A DNA stretch of 64,000 nucleotides from Paulownia fortunei. Taxonomy: Eukaryota; Streptophyta; Magnoliopsida; Lamiales; Paulowniaceae. The stretch covers positions 17,453,861 through 17,517,860 of the forward strand of contig CM033105.1 of assembly GCA_019321725.1 (NCBI GenBank). Direction: 5' to 3'. The position numbers and the translations under genes were made by a program. A model generated the notes under the pieces. The model was not told the DNA's origin. It saw only the letters and a list, made by a program, of their open reading frames with translations, and did not search any database. Every line of letters begins with the position of its first letter. Position 1 is the first letter of the stretch. Of this stretch, positions 49,906 to 62,444 are shown one piece after another.

Positions 49906-50022
49906 CACCAACAAATACCATAAAATAGAAAATAACGAAATGCCCCCAAACTTGAAGTGAACATTGTCCTCAATGTAAAGATATATAACATAAAAGTGAG
50001 AAGAACTTCCCTGAAGGGGTGT
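48760..50022 (-). other. Athila-like 3' non-coding region, inverted copy
   Basis: Reverse-complement match to 42,230-43,580. Includes a (TA)n run at 49,868-49,901. Confidence 0.65.
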
Positions 50023-50640
50023 TCAATCCTCTGCATCCTCATCAGTGGGGTTAGGCATGGGTGGTGGTGCAAAAAACTCTAGCGAAGGTGGTGGAGTAGG
50101 AAAAGGAACATTGCCTCCCAACTGAATGAATACTTGCTCTATGGCGGATGCGACTCCCATTTGATAGGTGTGAAATGCGGCATGATGGGAAGCAAGCTGG
50201 TGAAAATCAGTCCGTAATCCTTGAAAATTCATGTTGAGGCCTCGAAGATCTTGCTCCAAGATGGTAAGGCAGTCAACAATAGATATCTGACGAGATAAGC
50301 ATCACGGTTGGGAAGGAGCAGTGGTATCAGCAGTGGGTCGGGTCGTATAACTCTATGCAATGGCATTACTAATGATAGTCTTGGGAGGGATCAGTTCTTC
50401 ATTCGGTCTCCAAGGTACGCCAGTAGTCTGGCAAAGGGCGGTAATAAGAGAAGGATGTCCAAGGTCACTAGTGGTGGTAGGCTAGATAGCATGCATGATA
50501 CACTGATGAATAACACGCCCCACATCAATAGATTTACCAGTAATGATGGCAAAGAGCCTCTCTTTTGTAAGATCACTTAGATGAGTTGTGGGCATGAGCT
50601 TTGCTCCAATGAAACTATGCCAAACGTAAAGACTATAATT
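50023..50640 (-). pseudogene. Plant transposon protein domain ORF of Athila-like element
   Basis: In one minus-strand reading: WHSFIGAKLMPTTHLSDLT, RLFAIITGKSIDVGRVIHQ, then LGHPSLITALCQTTGVPW and PNEELIPPK, with two internal stops. An intact 78-codon end (MEQDLRGLNMNFQGLRTDFH ... PPSLEFFAPPPMPNPTDEDAED) follows. The ITGKSI, HPSLI and LC-AGV-type words fit the 'putative plant transposon protein' domain found downstream of pol in Athila-like elements, the position of the env-like ORF. Its role is unknown. Confidence 0.68.
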
Positions 50641-52300
50641 GTAATAAAAAAAATGTTATAAAAAATCTATTTTTTAACTTAATTCTTATTGTTATTATTA
50701 TACTTTAATTTAATCCTAAGTACTTTTTTAACAAAGCTCTAGTCATATATCAAATAAATATCATTTTACCATTAATGATTTATTTGCAAAAATAGGAGTA
50801 ATAAAACATACTATCTCGTTTTAATTATTAAATGACATACAAATGTATTTAAATAATATTTAAAATATGATAAGTGCATATTTTGATATATTTTTGTATC
50901 AAATTCTTTATACTTTTTTTGTTTTATTCTTGTTAATATTATAGTTTATTAATATTTTGTGTTTAGGAATCAATGAATAAAAAGAGATCAAAAATAGCCA
51001 AAATGAAACCAAAGAAAACAATACGTTTCATGAGTAATTTGAGAGATAATATTTTATTGGATAAAAAAAACATCACAATTAGAAAAAAAATGGTCATTCT
51101 TTACTAAGTCTATCATTTGTATATTAAAATATATGTAAGAAATCACTTGAATTTTGCAAGTGATTGTTGGGCTTGCATTAAATTCATAGTAAGTATATTT
51201 AATGCAATTTTTGTATTTTTGGTTTAACTCTATGTTCAAAAGTCCTATGTACCTAAATCTTACTTTATTTGAAATCTAAGAGATAAAACTACAACTTTGA
51301 TATTAGAAGTTCAGTCCAATTCTGTCTTGATTATAGCAACAAATTTGTCCAAGTGTGTATATTGGAAAGGTATCTATGCTAACATATTTCCTTAATCTAG
51401 CATAATTTTCTCCCTAATAGTTAGAATTAGGTGATTCAAGTTGAAAAATGAAGCTAATAAAAAATCCATAGCTTTCATGTTGATCACTTTTTCAAAATCA
51501 ACTGATTGCATAGAGAAAAATATACGATAAAATTTGGATCTGAAAAGGATATGGAATTTAGAACATATTTGAAGTAATTTGGAGTGCATTTGGAGTGAAT
51601 TTGGAGATGCCAATTTAGGCACTTTTCTATTATAAATAGGGGCTCTTGGATGGCATTCAAAACATACAAAAACCCTTAGAGGGGGAAAGAAAGTTTTATT
51701 TATTGTCTTTCTAGTTGTAATAGAAATGTATTCTCTAGTTTCTCTTCTATTTTTAGTTTTTTCTACTTTCATTATGTTTTTCTAAAGTTCATTTAGTTGA
51801 GAAGAAATGGTGAACCTCTTGATGGAGGAAGATGAACAGATATAAAAGTACATAATGTTCAAGTGTATTATATTATTATTTTAATTTTTTATTGAAGCCC
51901 TCATTGTTTTGTGGTGATTCTTGATTTATGTATCACTAATGGCACAAAAAATACTTTGGGTTCATTTAGCTTATTGTACGGTTCTACTACACCGACTGTT
52001 AACATAAAATATTGATTTATTGTAGACAAATATGTGTATAAATACTTAATCCTATAAATAAATATTGGTGTTAAAATCCTCTTTGTTTTGTGGTGATTCT
52101 TGATTTTTGTATTACTAATGACACAAAATGCTTGAGTTCATTTAGCTTATTATACGATTTTACTCCATCGACTGCTAATGTGAATCTTTAATTTGTTGTA
52201 GACAAAGGTATGCATAAATACTTAATTCCATAAACAAGTATTGGTGTTAAGAGATCATTTGTAAATAGTAAGACAATATCGTGATTACCTTAGTACATGA
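50641..52300. other. LTR-like relic, no coding domain
   Basis: A TGATAAGTGCATATTTTGAT start (about 50,869) and a TATA-like box TATTATAAATAGGGGCTC near 51,627 resemble an LTR with its promoter. No partner LTR, primer site or protein remnant was found. The 126-codon minus-strand frame at 51,392-51,772 has no recognisable motif and is not called as a gene. Confidence 0.35.
51893..52258 (+). repeat. Two-copy tandem repeat of about 184 bp
   Basis: TTGTTTTGTGGTGATTCTTG starts both copies (near 51,905 and 52,085). Both run through TCATTTAGCTTATT and ATAAATACTTAAT to AGTATTGGTGTTAA-type ends. Confidence 0.75.
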
Positions 52301-53398
52301 GTTATTTGATAGCATCTTCTCATTAGAACCTTCATTATGTAAAGAGGTAAAACGAATAAATAATTATTCATCTATCCAAAACTCAATAGCGGATCCCTAA
52401 TCCTCAATATTTTTATTACTTTGATTTCTTAGTTATAGCATAATTATTTTTTTATAATCTAAACCACATTCAACTCATCTTTTAAGAAATATAAATCTAA
52501 ATACTTCAAACAATTTTCCTATAGATCAACCTCAAACTCTCGAAAAATTTATTACTTGACACAACCTACACTTGGCTTTGCAACCTTAAAGGTGAAGCAA
52601 AACAATCGAAGGCAGCAATGGATGAGAAAACAAATCAATCAAAAATTGAATGAATAAAGTACTTTAAGTTAAAAAATTGTTGAGTATTTAAAATTTAAGT
52701 AATAATTTTATTCTATAAACTATAGCTATTTAAAACTTTAAGTTGGATTGGTTTTTTTTACTTTGATAATTCGCTTTATTCTATTTTTATTTGGTTTCAA
52801 AAAACATTTTGTGTTTTTATTTTTGAATTTTCTCTCTTCTCCATCATGCAAAATTTAGTTATTGATATGACATTTCTTCTTCTTTTTAATAGGTAAAATA
52901 GTAACAACATAATAAAATAGAATCAGTTAATTCTATAAGTTTAATATATATCAATATCAATTAAAAATTTTAAAAAATGAAGATAAAGTTAAAACAGTAA
53001 ATGAAACGCTTGATTATTGAATTCCAAAAATATTGGCATGTAGGAACGAAATAATATAGGAATGAGACGATGATGATAAAAGAATTATATGAGTATAGCA
53101 ATCTTATACTAGGTATGTACAAAAAATAAAAAATGAATAAAATTATCGTTTCTTCCTTGATTCTAATCCCTTGATTGTTAATCAGAATTAATAGTAGTAA
53201 TGGAATAAAAATATTTTTAATGATCAAATTATCCTTCAGTATAAAATTTTTAAAATGAAATTATTGTTCAATATATTATGCATAAGTGAGTATTTTATGA
53301 ATCTAGTCGGTGTTAAACAATATATATATAATCTCATACTAATATAATTTTTTTATAAAAATAACAATGATAGATTTTTTGTGTTAGTTTAATTTTTA
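52301..53398. other. No gene recognised
   Basis: AT-rich DNA without repeats having defined ends. An 85-codon hydrophobic minus-strand frame (52,970-53,227) is a product of AT-rich composition. Confidence 0.4.
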
Positions 53399-53975
53399 TT
53401 AGGTATGAAAATGGGGCTGGATAGAATTGGACCTGTTCTGCCTTATGTGGGGGTGGGTCTTGAACCACAAATGGGTCTTGAATTTTAATTTTTATACTCA
53501 AACCCCACTCAAACTTGATTCGTAAAATATCACATGTTTTTTTATTATTTAATATGGTTTATGTGATGTGTGTGTGTGTGTATATATGTACATATGAAAA
53601 ATATGTGAATGTCACATATATACTCATATATAAAATATAGATGTAATAATCTTATAAATCAAAAATAAAATAATAATTAGTTAAATATGTAAAAGTGATA
53701 AATATATTTAAAATTTTAATTTTTGAAAAATTAAAATATATTTGTAAAATTGTATAATCATATTTAGAAAGTTATGATAATATTTTATTTGTAAAATATA
53801 TTTTTAATATTTTTAAAACTATAAAATATGTTTATTGGTCCAACTCATTAGGTCTCGATTTTGGGAGGGGGGGGAGGTGTTCAATCTGAGTCCTAGTTGA
53901 GAAAATTCTTAACGGGTCGAGTCTTGGTTTTTGGTAAACCTGCCCCAAACCCAACCTTTCATCCCAATGTTTTAT
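53399..53975. mobile_element. Possible small TIR element
   Basis: Left end GGTATGAAAATGGGGCTGG and the reverse complement of the right end GGGATGAAAGGTTGGGTTTG are loosely inverted, with G-rich sub-ends and an AT-rich core. The match is imperfect and no target duplication was confirmed. Confidence 0.3.
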
Positions 53976-54374
53976 TAAATAATTTTGTTAAATTTATGAG
54001 GATAATTTTAACAATTAACAAAGATAAATATATATTTATTCCTGACTGATTGGGAATAACTATACTCATGGGGATGCAATGAATGACTAATCACATACTT
54101 TTGAAAATAATGATTATAAATATTAAATTATATCAATCATTTGATTGAAAATGGACTTGAAAATGCTCATTCCATTCTCAATTCATTTCGATATACCAGT
54201 CATTCCATAAATATTTTGAACAACTGTAAGTCATGAGAAACAAATTAGTGTAAATTATTTTGGTTGAGTCTCATAACTCAAAAGGTTTTCATACATATTG
54301 TTGAATTTTATATAGTTATATGATGCAAAAATGTATTTTTGTGCAATAAATTGGCCTGTTTTTATTTCCGTCAT

Positions 54375-55392
54375 TTGAAATGAGGGTTGATAATTTACAT
54401 ATATCATCTTTCAATATTTTGTATATTTAGTCCAAATTTCATCACATACTTGGCATATGAAGACATGAATTTGGGGACTTTTCCAACATAAATGAACAAT
54501 TATTAATGTGGATTTCTCTATTGGTTGTTTTTATAAGAAAATATGCTGAAATTTTTTATCCAAATTAATTTTCACGTATTTTTTTCTTCAAAACATTGAA
54601 AGTGAAAAAGGAAAAGGAAGTGGGAAAAAATCCCTTCAATAAAATGTATAATTAATGTAGAAATCTCCTAGTTGAGATCAAATTGGATTGAGTTGCTTCA
54701 ATGAATTTTTTTCCCTCTATTTTTTAGAATACAATCAATATGAATAACAAAAGAAAATCTTATATGCTTTAATAAATTAAATAAATTTTAATATGAATTA
54801 TTTTATACTTGTCATTTAAGTATTTCTTGTATGATACACAATAATATTAGACTTTAATAAAAGAAATTAATTTATTTAATTTATGGTAAATAAATTTATT
54901 AGCAAAAATAATTTTAAATCCTTAGGGAGGATTAAATAATTAAAAATATAATACATATATATATCCCTCAATATTTTACAATGTTGTCAATGGATGTTCA
55001 ACAATTACCTTGAATTGAATAACAAAATATTTTAAAATAATTAAATATAATCTGTTAGAGATAAAAAAAAAAAAAGTTATACATATATTAACACCATATT
55101 GAAAAATTATTTTTATATGTACATGATATTGTTAGCCCAATTTCTTCTTTAATTCCATTTCCTTTGAGAATAAATAAGTGAAAACTCATTCGGATGGAGA
55201 TTTAGCATTTTCCCACTCTAAATAACCAATAGATGATTCTGCATCAGTATTTTTTTCTCATTTTCTGAAAAATATTCAATTTTAGTTGCCATGTTTTGGG
55301 ATTGTGATATTTTCAAGCCAAATTTAATTTTTTTTGGCGAAATTTAAACTAAATTTGTCAACATTTGAGAAATCTCATATGTAACAGACCCA
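54375..55392. mobile_element. Possible old Mutator-like non-autonomous element
   Basis: The two ends share, inverted, a CATAT-ATC-TTTC block, a TTTAGT-AAATTTC block and later a CTATTGGTT block, over about 150 bp. The AAATTTCGCC-type words resemble the 22,914 element. No coding sequence is present and the target duplication is unclear. Confidence 0.38.
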
Positions 55393-58300
55393 CATAGTTA
55401 CGTTATATGACTAAAAATAAATTTTGTATAACCATAATTATAAAAATCTAGGAATTGATATATATATATATACATATATATGTGGGTTGAGCAAATGATT
55501 TTTCAAAATATTTATTTTGGTATTATTCCACATTTTGGAAAAATAGAGGATCTCTTAGATTTACATATATATTAAAACCTTAATAATCTATATGTTTAAT
55601 AAAGGTTGTTTTTAAATTCAAAAAGAAATAAAATATCATCTTATATAAAACGATTTTTATTGTAGCTTTAAAATTCCATGGTATTAAAATTGTTTAATTA
55701 GTTGGCGGCTTAATTAATTTGGATTATTTTATTGACGGCCTAATTAATTTGAATTATTTTATTTTGAAAAGATTGTTTAAAAGATAAATTATAATACAAC
55801 CAATTTAGATTGATCAGTGTTTATGTAAAATACTTCATAATATGTTTAAACATTTATATTGTCATGTATGGTCAAATAGTAATTGTTAAATAAATCATAA
55901 AGTATAGAAATCCACTCTATTTTTCAATTATTTTATTGTACTAGAGTGAAAATTCGATTTTGTATATTCTGTTTTTGTAGTCTTTAATTTTTAGATAATA
56001 TTCAAAATTAATTTTTCTTGGTGACTTTTTTCAACTTAACTGAATAATTCATTACTTAAAAGAGATAAATAAATTAATTTATTGGATTAATTAGAATAAT
56101 CTAAACTAAATGTAAACTACAATGATTTTTTTCTAAAACACTAACTGTTGAAATAAATTACTCATATTATATATAATTGTAAATGAAATGACTAAGTCAA
56201 TAATTTATATATCGTTATTTCATATCAAAAAGATTTCTAATAATGTATAGAATACAACTTTGTAAGTTCAAAAGTTGATTTATCTATATAACAAAAGGAT
56301 ATAATCTAATATCTGTACACATACATGATTCAAATAAAAACAAAAATAATTTTTTTTGAAAGAATTAATGAACATTGAATTATTAATAAGTAACATATAT
56401 CAAGGTAACTACAAAAAAAATAAGTAATTAATAGATCGATAAAATCAAAGTAAGAATTATTAAAAGTTTAAATAAAAAATCTAAAATATATTATTACATA
56501 GTTCTTGCAATGCATCAAATTGATTAATTTCACATACTAAATAATAATAAATATATTTTTTCAACTATTTATAATTATACCTAATTTTCTCAATCGATGT
56601 AATCTTTTTAGTTAATCAACAGAAAAATTAAATATTTTACACGCATTTAATTTTCATTAGTATTTCACACACATATTTGATTTTCACATATATTTTAAAT
56701 AATATTTGAATTTTTCCATTAATATTAAATTGATAGAATTGCGTCCATTTAAATTTTCTTTTAAATATCTTGCAATGATGCCTTTTAATCTATTCAGTTC
56801 TAAAAATAGTTCTAAATTTTCATACTATGTTTTATTTGGTAAATTAAATACTATCATGTTGCTAACATATATTTGGAATTTTCTAATAAAATTACAAATA
56901 CAATGCAACTCCTGAATCCACATATAAAGTCTAAAGTTGATACAGACAGGCAAATGCACAAAACAAAGAGGCAATTCTTGAAGTCTGGGACTAATTGGGT
57001 TCAGAACAAATATTAGCAAGCTAGTTGGATTCAGAACAATATTAGTACTTAGGATGAAATGTGTCTGATTTAATACTGAAAGTCATTAAAATTGTCTAAG
57101 TAGGATTGTGTTTTAGAAGATATCTTATCAAAAACTTGAAAAAAAATATCCTTCCTTAGTCCCTTAGAATTTGCAATTCTCCTACTGTCCAATCAAATTT
57201 CCTTTTCGTAATTTACTTAATTTTATTCCATATAACTTGAAAACCATCAATATGCTGAACATATACCACCACTTCAAAGTCCTATTCTGTCAGATAATGG
57301 GTAATCTCATGTAATATACCTTCAAAATAATTAAAGTTGCATAAGATACAGTAGGACATGTGAAAAATCTTGTGGCATGGATGGAGTACGTTCTTGTAGT
57401 CATAGACAAGGTAAGTGTGATCTTTAATTAAAAGCATGATTTTTGTGAAACACTTATTAAAAGTTCATAGTAATCCAGGTCCAGTCTCACTATTAACTAG
57501 TCAAGAATTTCAGACTTAAAACTAAGTCCGCGTTCTCGTAATAACTGTCTTTTTGGCCTATAGCTAATTTTATGTATTCATTTCAAGAGAGCACAAAAAA
57601 TATTAAGCACTTGACATTTTGTTGAGTTATTATTCTCAATACTTTGTAAGAATTATGATTTCTCTCGCGTCTCTTCTTCAGCCATGGGGCTTTATTTACC
57701 CTTTCCTATGACATCTACGCCATGAATATAGGAATATTACCAAGAGAGGGAATCAGGAAATTTAGTGGTTACAAATCTGCTAAGATTCTGTGGAAGATGT
57801 ATTGTGCAGAGATCATGGTGAGGTATAATCTTCTGTGATCATGACTTGATTTCGTGCTCACAATTATGTTGATAACACTTGCACAGTTCTCCACAAATTC
57901 TGAGATCCTACAAGTGCATCATAGTAGTTGTATAATAATCTTTTCATGTAAATATATAGAATTAAATTGACAAACAAATGAAGGTTATTTGAACCTAGTG
58001 AGACGATTAGTGCAATCATATATCGCAAGATGATATTAATCACAGTAAATATCCGACTGAGAAGGACCTCACTTCAAGACTGATGATGATCAGCAGCTTA
58101 ATCAGTGTGCAATAATAGAATGTTAAAAGAGAATATTTTGGCTAGTCAGCTTGATAAGAACAAGGAGGAAGTAGGATTTATGAGGGCACGAGTGGTGCAG
58201 ATTAAGGAAGTTTGCAACAGCTTTTGGTAAATCTATGGCTAACTTTCTATGAGATGGCTTTTCTGACTACAGATGCTGGTGCAGCAATCAGTTGGCCAAT

Positions 58301-59090
58301 TGGACATAACATACTAAGAACTTTCTTGATGCAGTGAAGTCTAGGAGTTTGACATTGAGTTGATGAGTAAATACAAATATTATGATGAAACAAAAGTCAC
58401 TAAAATTACAATAAATTGACGGAAGAGCAATAATTCTAAAACTAAAATGTATATACTATGACATTTAAACTTTAGCTTTTGAAAGTTATATTAAAATTTA
58501 CTCAAAGGTTAAGAGTGATATTTTTTATGCAAGAAATTATTTAGTCTTTTTGTTATTTTAATTTTTTTTTTAATTTTTCATTTTATTGGTTAGGCCTAAT
58601 TTAAAAAAGCCTCGAAAAAAATCAAATAAAAGTAAAATAAATATTTTTCTTATTTTTCTACTCTTTTTTTTTTAACTCCACCTTTTAGAAATTGAATTTA
58701 AAATCTCAAATCATAAATTTTAATTCTGAAGTCATTGTTTCACTCAAAGTGTATTTTGACTTTTTGAATATTCATATGTTTTATTAACATGATTATTTAT
58801 TGTTACTCAATTTTTTATTTACAGTATCACAATAATAGGAATAATTTAATCAATATAATGTAACATGAAAAGTTAAATAGATAATTATAATTAAATTAGG
58901 GTTTGAAAATTTATATTCATCATTGTAAAAGTTCTAGATGAAGAATTTGATAGAACCTATCCAATATAAATTGGTCTTAAATTTATGGCAAAATTCATGT
59001 GGCAATTAAAGCCTCATAGAGTAGACTAATTTAATTTAAAATAGTAAATTAAAAAAATAATTAAACAAATACCGTAACTGGCGGGGTGTT
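55393..59090. other. No gene recognised
   Basis: AT-rich to 56,880; from 57,020 to 58,400 the composition is more mixed and may hold old retroelement pieces, but I found no domain I could name. Nothing further is supported. Confidence 0.35.
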
Positions 59091-59101
59091 TAAAAAAATA
59101 A

Positions 59102-59199
59102 GTGAAAGCGCGTTTTGAAAGCGCGCTTTCACAGGAAGCGCAATCCCAGATTGCGCTTCCTGTCAGAAGGCGCAACCCCAGGTTGTGTTGCGCCTTCTG
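59102..59199. repeat. Three consecutive perfect hairpins, GCGC-rich
   Basis: Stem 1: GTGAAAGCGCG (59,102-59,112) with CGCGCTTTCAC (59,122-59,132). Stem 2: CAGGAAGCGCAATC (59,132-59,145) with GATTGCGCTTCCTG (59,149-59,162). Stem 3: CAGAAGGCGCAAC (59,164-59,176) with GTTGCGCCTTCTG (59,187-59,199). All three are perfect, abut each other and share an AAG-GCGC core, in otherwise AT-rich DNA upstream of the transposase leader. Confidence 0.9.
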
Positions 59200-59649
59200 A
59201 TTGGTTCTCTCCGGCTTCCCCCTTTCTTCCTCCTTCCTCCTTTCCTCCCATCCTCTCTCCTTTCTTCTCCTTTCCTCTTCCCTTTCCCCCTTCCTCCGCG
59301 CGCACCTCCTCCCCATTCCACCATTATTAAACCTCCACCTTCCCCTCTCCTCACTTCCTCCATTTTCCCCACCCACCAACTTCCTCCACTCTCTCTCTCT
59401 CTCTCTTTCGACCTTTCACTCGAGTTTTTGGTCAAATTTTATTTTTGTAATTTTTTCTTTCATTTGGATTCTCCCATTCCCGTCTATTTTCGCTTCTTTC
59501 GGTAAGTAATATTGTTATTATTTTTTAAAATTTTTTAATTAAAAAAATTACTAATTAACATTTATATGTTTTTGTTCAGGTTAGTACGCGATATATTAAA
59601 ATACGACGCAGATCATATTGTGCGTGTGACTTACAGGTATCATATTTCA

Positions 59650-59697
<48 letters not shown>

Positions 59698-60019
59698 AAT
59701 AATTGTGAAGTAAATGTATTATTATATTGAAAAAATAGATTTGATTGTATTGAAATGTGATTAATATTATTTTTTATAATGATACATGCAAGTATATTTT
59801 TAATAGGATATTTTATATGTGGAGAAGCTAATGTTTGCAAAAAAAAATTTGTATATTATATTTGTTATTTGTTATTTGTTATTTAACTTAAAAATGTGAG
59901 TGAAAAATTATTGAACTATTTAGGGAATCTTTTTTACAACTATGATAATCTTAATTAAATATTATGTTTTTGAAATTATTATTTAAAATTAAAATATTAA
60001 TACTTTTTTTGATGTAGTT
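59200..60019 (+). other. Spliced 5' leader of the MULE transposase gene
   Basis: A CT-rich leader with a (TC)n run (about 59,391-59,408) ends at a donor GGTAAGTAA (intron 59,502-59,579, ending TTTGTTCAG). A 57-bp non-coding exon (59,580-59,636) and a second intron (59,637-60,017, GTATCA...ATGTAG, with a (TA)n run at 59,656-59,692) follow. The second acceptor sits two bases before the ATG. This is inferred from splice signals. Confidence 0.5.
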
Positions 60020-62207
60020 ATGACAAATAGAAACAACATTGATGTTCTGGTATACTTTGGTGGTCAAATTATACAAGATGCTAATTCAGTGACATATGAT
60101 CGCCCTGCAATTGGAGCGAGGAGAATGTCTCGTAGGACAAGATTTTCTGAATTACTATTGAAAGTGTATCAGATTACGGGCGTTGATGATAAACAATTCT
60201 TATTGAAATTATTTGGTAAGTACTGTTGCGGTAATGTGTCACAACTAATATCAATAACGGATGACGAAGGATTGGAATTTTTCTTAGATCCGGGAAGAGA
60301 AAATCAATTTGTAGAATTTTATGTTGAGGCAGAACAAATTGTTCACAATATTGTGCCTGAGATACCAACAACCAATGAGTATTATCAGTATGCATCATTT
60401 TTAAGAGATGATAGTGTATTTGAAATGACTACAGTGACGCAAGGTATGGCAAGTGTTGGCATCAATGAGTTTAATGCAGGTGCTTCAAGCACTGGTCAAG
60501 AGCATTTTTAAGGTACAAATACAGAACCGTATAATGCATACACTGATGAATTATCCGACCCACTTGCCGACAGTTTAGGTGCTGAAGAACATATTAATTC
60601 CGAACCCGATGAAATTGCTGATGAAGATGATGGTGATGATGATGATGATGATGGTGATGGGGTCGAAATTGATGATTTGGAAGAGATGTATGAGCAACAT
60701 GATGAGGGCAACTCATCCCAACATCAAGTGTCAGTTTATACCTCATTGTCCTCAACAACAAATGAATATGACTCTAATCATACTATACCATTCTTCACAA
60801 CATGTTACCCAAAAATAGTTGTTGATTCTATTGATATTCCAAATAGAGGAAAGTTTTATGACTCTAGTATTGGAGAGCTTGAAAAGGGTATGGTATTCAA
60901 AAACAAAAAAAATCTCCAAGTTTCAGTTAAAGATTACTCTGTACGAGTTGTCAGACGTGAGTATCGGGTGGTTGAGAGTACACCAAAATTATGGAAAGTG
61001 GAATGCAGCCATAGTACATCGACCACATGGTGTAATTGGGGGCTTCGAGCATCATTGAAAGCAAAGCTCGGTTTATGAAAAATCACCAAGTGGGGAGGAC
61101 CTCATACCTGCCTTATGAATTCAGTATCTGTGGATCATCACAACCTATGTAAAAACATGATCGCAAGGTTGCTTACTAGTATAGTTCAGTATGACTCGGC
61201 CTATGAGATTAAGTATGTCCAACAAAATGTGAAAGAGAAGTATCAGTATGAAATTCATATCATAAGGTCTGGCACGATTTGAAACGCGCAAGGGAAAATA
61301 TTTATGGCACTTGGAGTTCTCAGTTAGAAAATTGCCTAAGTATTTGGGAGCTCTGCAAAAATGGAATCCAGGCACAATTGTGGAGTGGCATCACATCAAC
61401 ACCGAGTTCGCAGAAAAGAAAATATTGAAATATGTATTCTGGGCATTCAAGCCATGTATCAATGGGTTCCAAAATTGTCGTAAAGTAATAAGTGTTGATG
61501 GAACATATCTTTACACAAAGTACAAACACAAATTGTTGATTGCTGTGGGGATAGATGCAAACCAACAGGTTTTGCCTCTGGCTTTTGCAGTTGTTGATGA
61601 AGAAACATTTACATCTTGGAGATGGTTTTTACATATGTTGTCTATGTATGTTGTCCACGGGATTGAGGGTGTCTGTTTGATATCTGACCGACATAGTGGC
61701 CTACTTGGAGCCGTTCAATACATACCTGATTTTACGCTACCTCGTGGGGTGCATCGTTTTTGCTTAAGGCATGTGTCATCTAATTTCAACAAGCGGTTCA
61801 AGAGTATTACATTAAGGGATTTGTGTTATACAGCTGGTTCACAATTGACAATCAGACAATTTGATAAGGTCATGGAAAAAATAAAGGCACTTAACGATGA
61901 TGCACATACATACTTGGAGAATATAGATAAATGTCAGTGGACTCTAGCTTATGATGGAGGATGGCGATGTGGCATTCTGACAACAAATATGTCAGAATGC
62001 ATTAATGGAATGTTGAAAGGTGCACGACGGCTCCCAGTCACTGCTATTGTACAGATTACGTTCCATCGTACTATTAAACATTTTCTCGATCGACTATCCA
62101 AGGTCGTCGAATGGTGGAGAATAACCAACCATGGCCTGATAACAAGCACGAGCAAGGCAAAGGGTCAATACAATAGAACGTGGAACAGCTTCATCTTCCC
62201 AGCATAG
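60020..62207 (+). pseudogene. MuDR-type (MULE) transposase pseudogene
   Basis: Domains in order: an N-terminal segment (60,020-60,508) with VLVYFGGQII and FLDPGRENQFVEFYV; an acidic linker (about 60,600-60,690); the MuDR DNA-binding domain ELEKGMVFKNKKNLQ with CNWGLRA and ITKWGGPHTC (60,870-61,110). The catalytic domain (61,311 on) has Asp in ISVDGTYLY, Asp in LISDRHSGLLGA, a CLRH motif and Glu in MSECINGML, so all three DDE residues remain. Lesions: TAA at 60,509; TGA at 61,076 where relatives have Trp; frameshifts near 61,255 and 61,315. No SWIM zinc finger is visible at the short C-terminus. The enzyme would cut and move Mutator-like elements; this copy is broken but recent-looking. Confidence 0.85.
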
Positions 62208-62444
62208 ATGATGTCATTACAGTTAGATTAGTATTTGCTTTTCTACGGGAGTAATACTCCTTATTTGTATGAAATAAATTTGTAATGATGTTATATTTAA
62301 CTGTTGTTAATGAGGTATGTACAATTTCATGTTATATGTTAAAATTTGTGTTTAATTGTTAAATTTCATAATATATGTAAACATTCATGTGATGCTATTA
62401 AAAAAATTATCCTTGACACATGGTGTTATTCATTTGTAAACAGG

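Larger units (their letters stand above)
47455..50640 (-). mobile_element. Truncated Athila-like element, 3' half
   Basis: Minus-strand element keeping the 3' LTR (47,455-48,759), a long 3' non-coding region (48,760-49,990) and the end of a plant-transposon-protein ORF. It breaks off at about 50,640. It shares the LTR and 3' region with the plus-strand element at 38,734, so the two form an inverted pair of related elements. Confidence 0.75.

Noticed and set aside
51392..51772. 126-codon minus-strand open frame
   Set aside because: It runs antisense across a TATA-like box in an LTR-like relic, and no motif or splice support was seen.
57020..58400. Retroelement integrase-like words on the plus strand
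   Set aside because: Only scattered short resemblances, no ordered set of domain motifs, so no feature is called.
59026..59509. Several overlapping open frames rich in Arg/Gly or Ser/Pro/Leu
   Set aside because: They come from the CT-rich transposase leader and the hairpins; composition is simple and frames exist on both strands.
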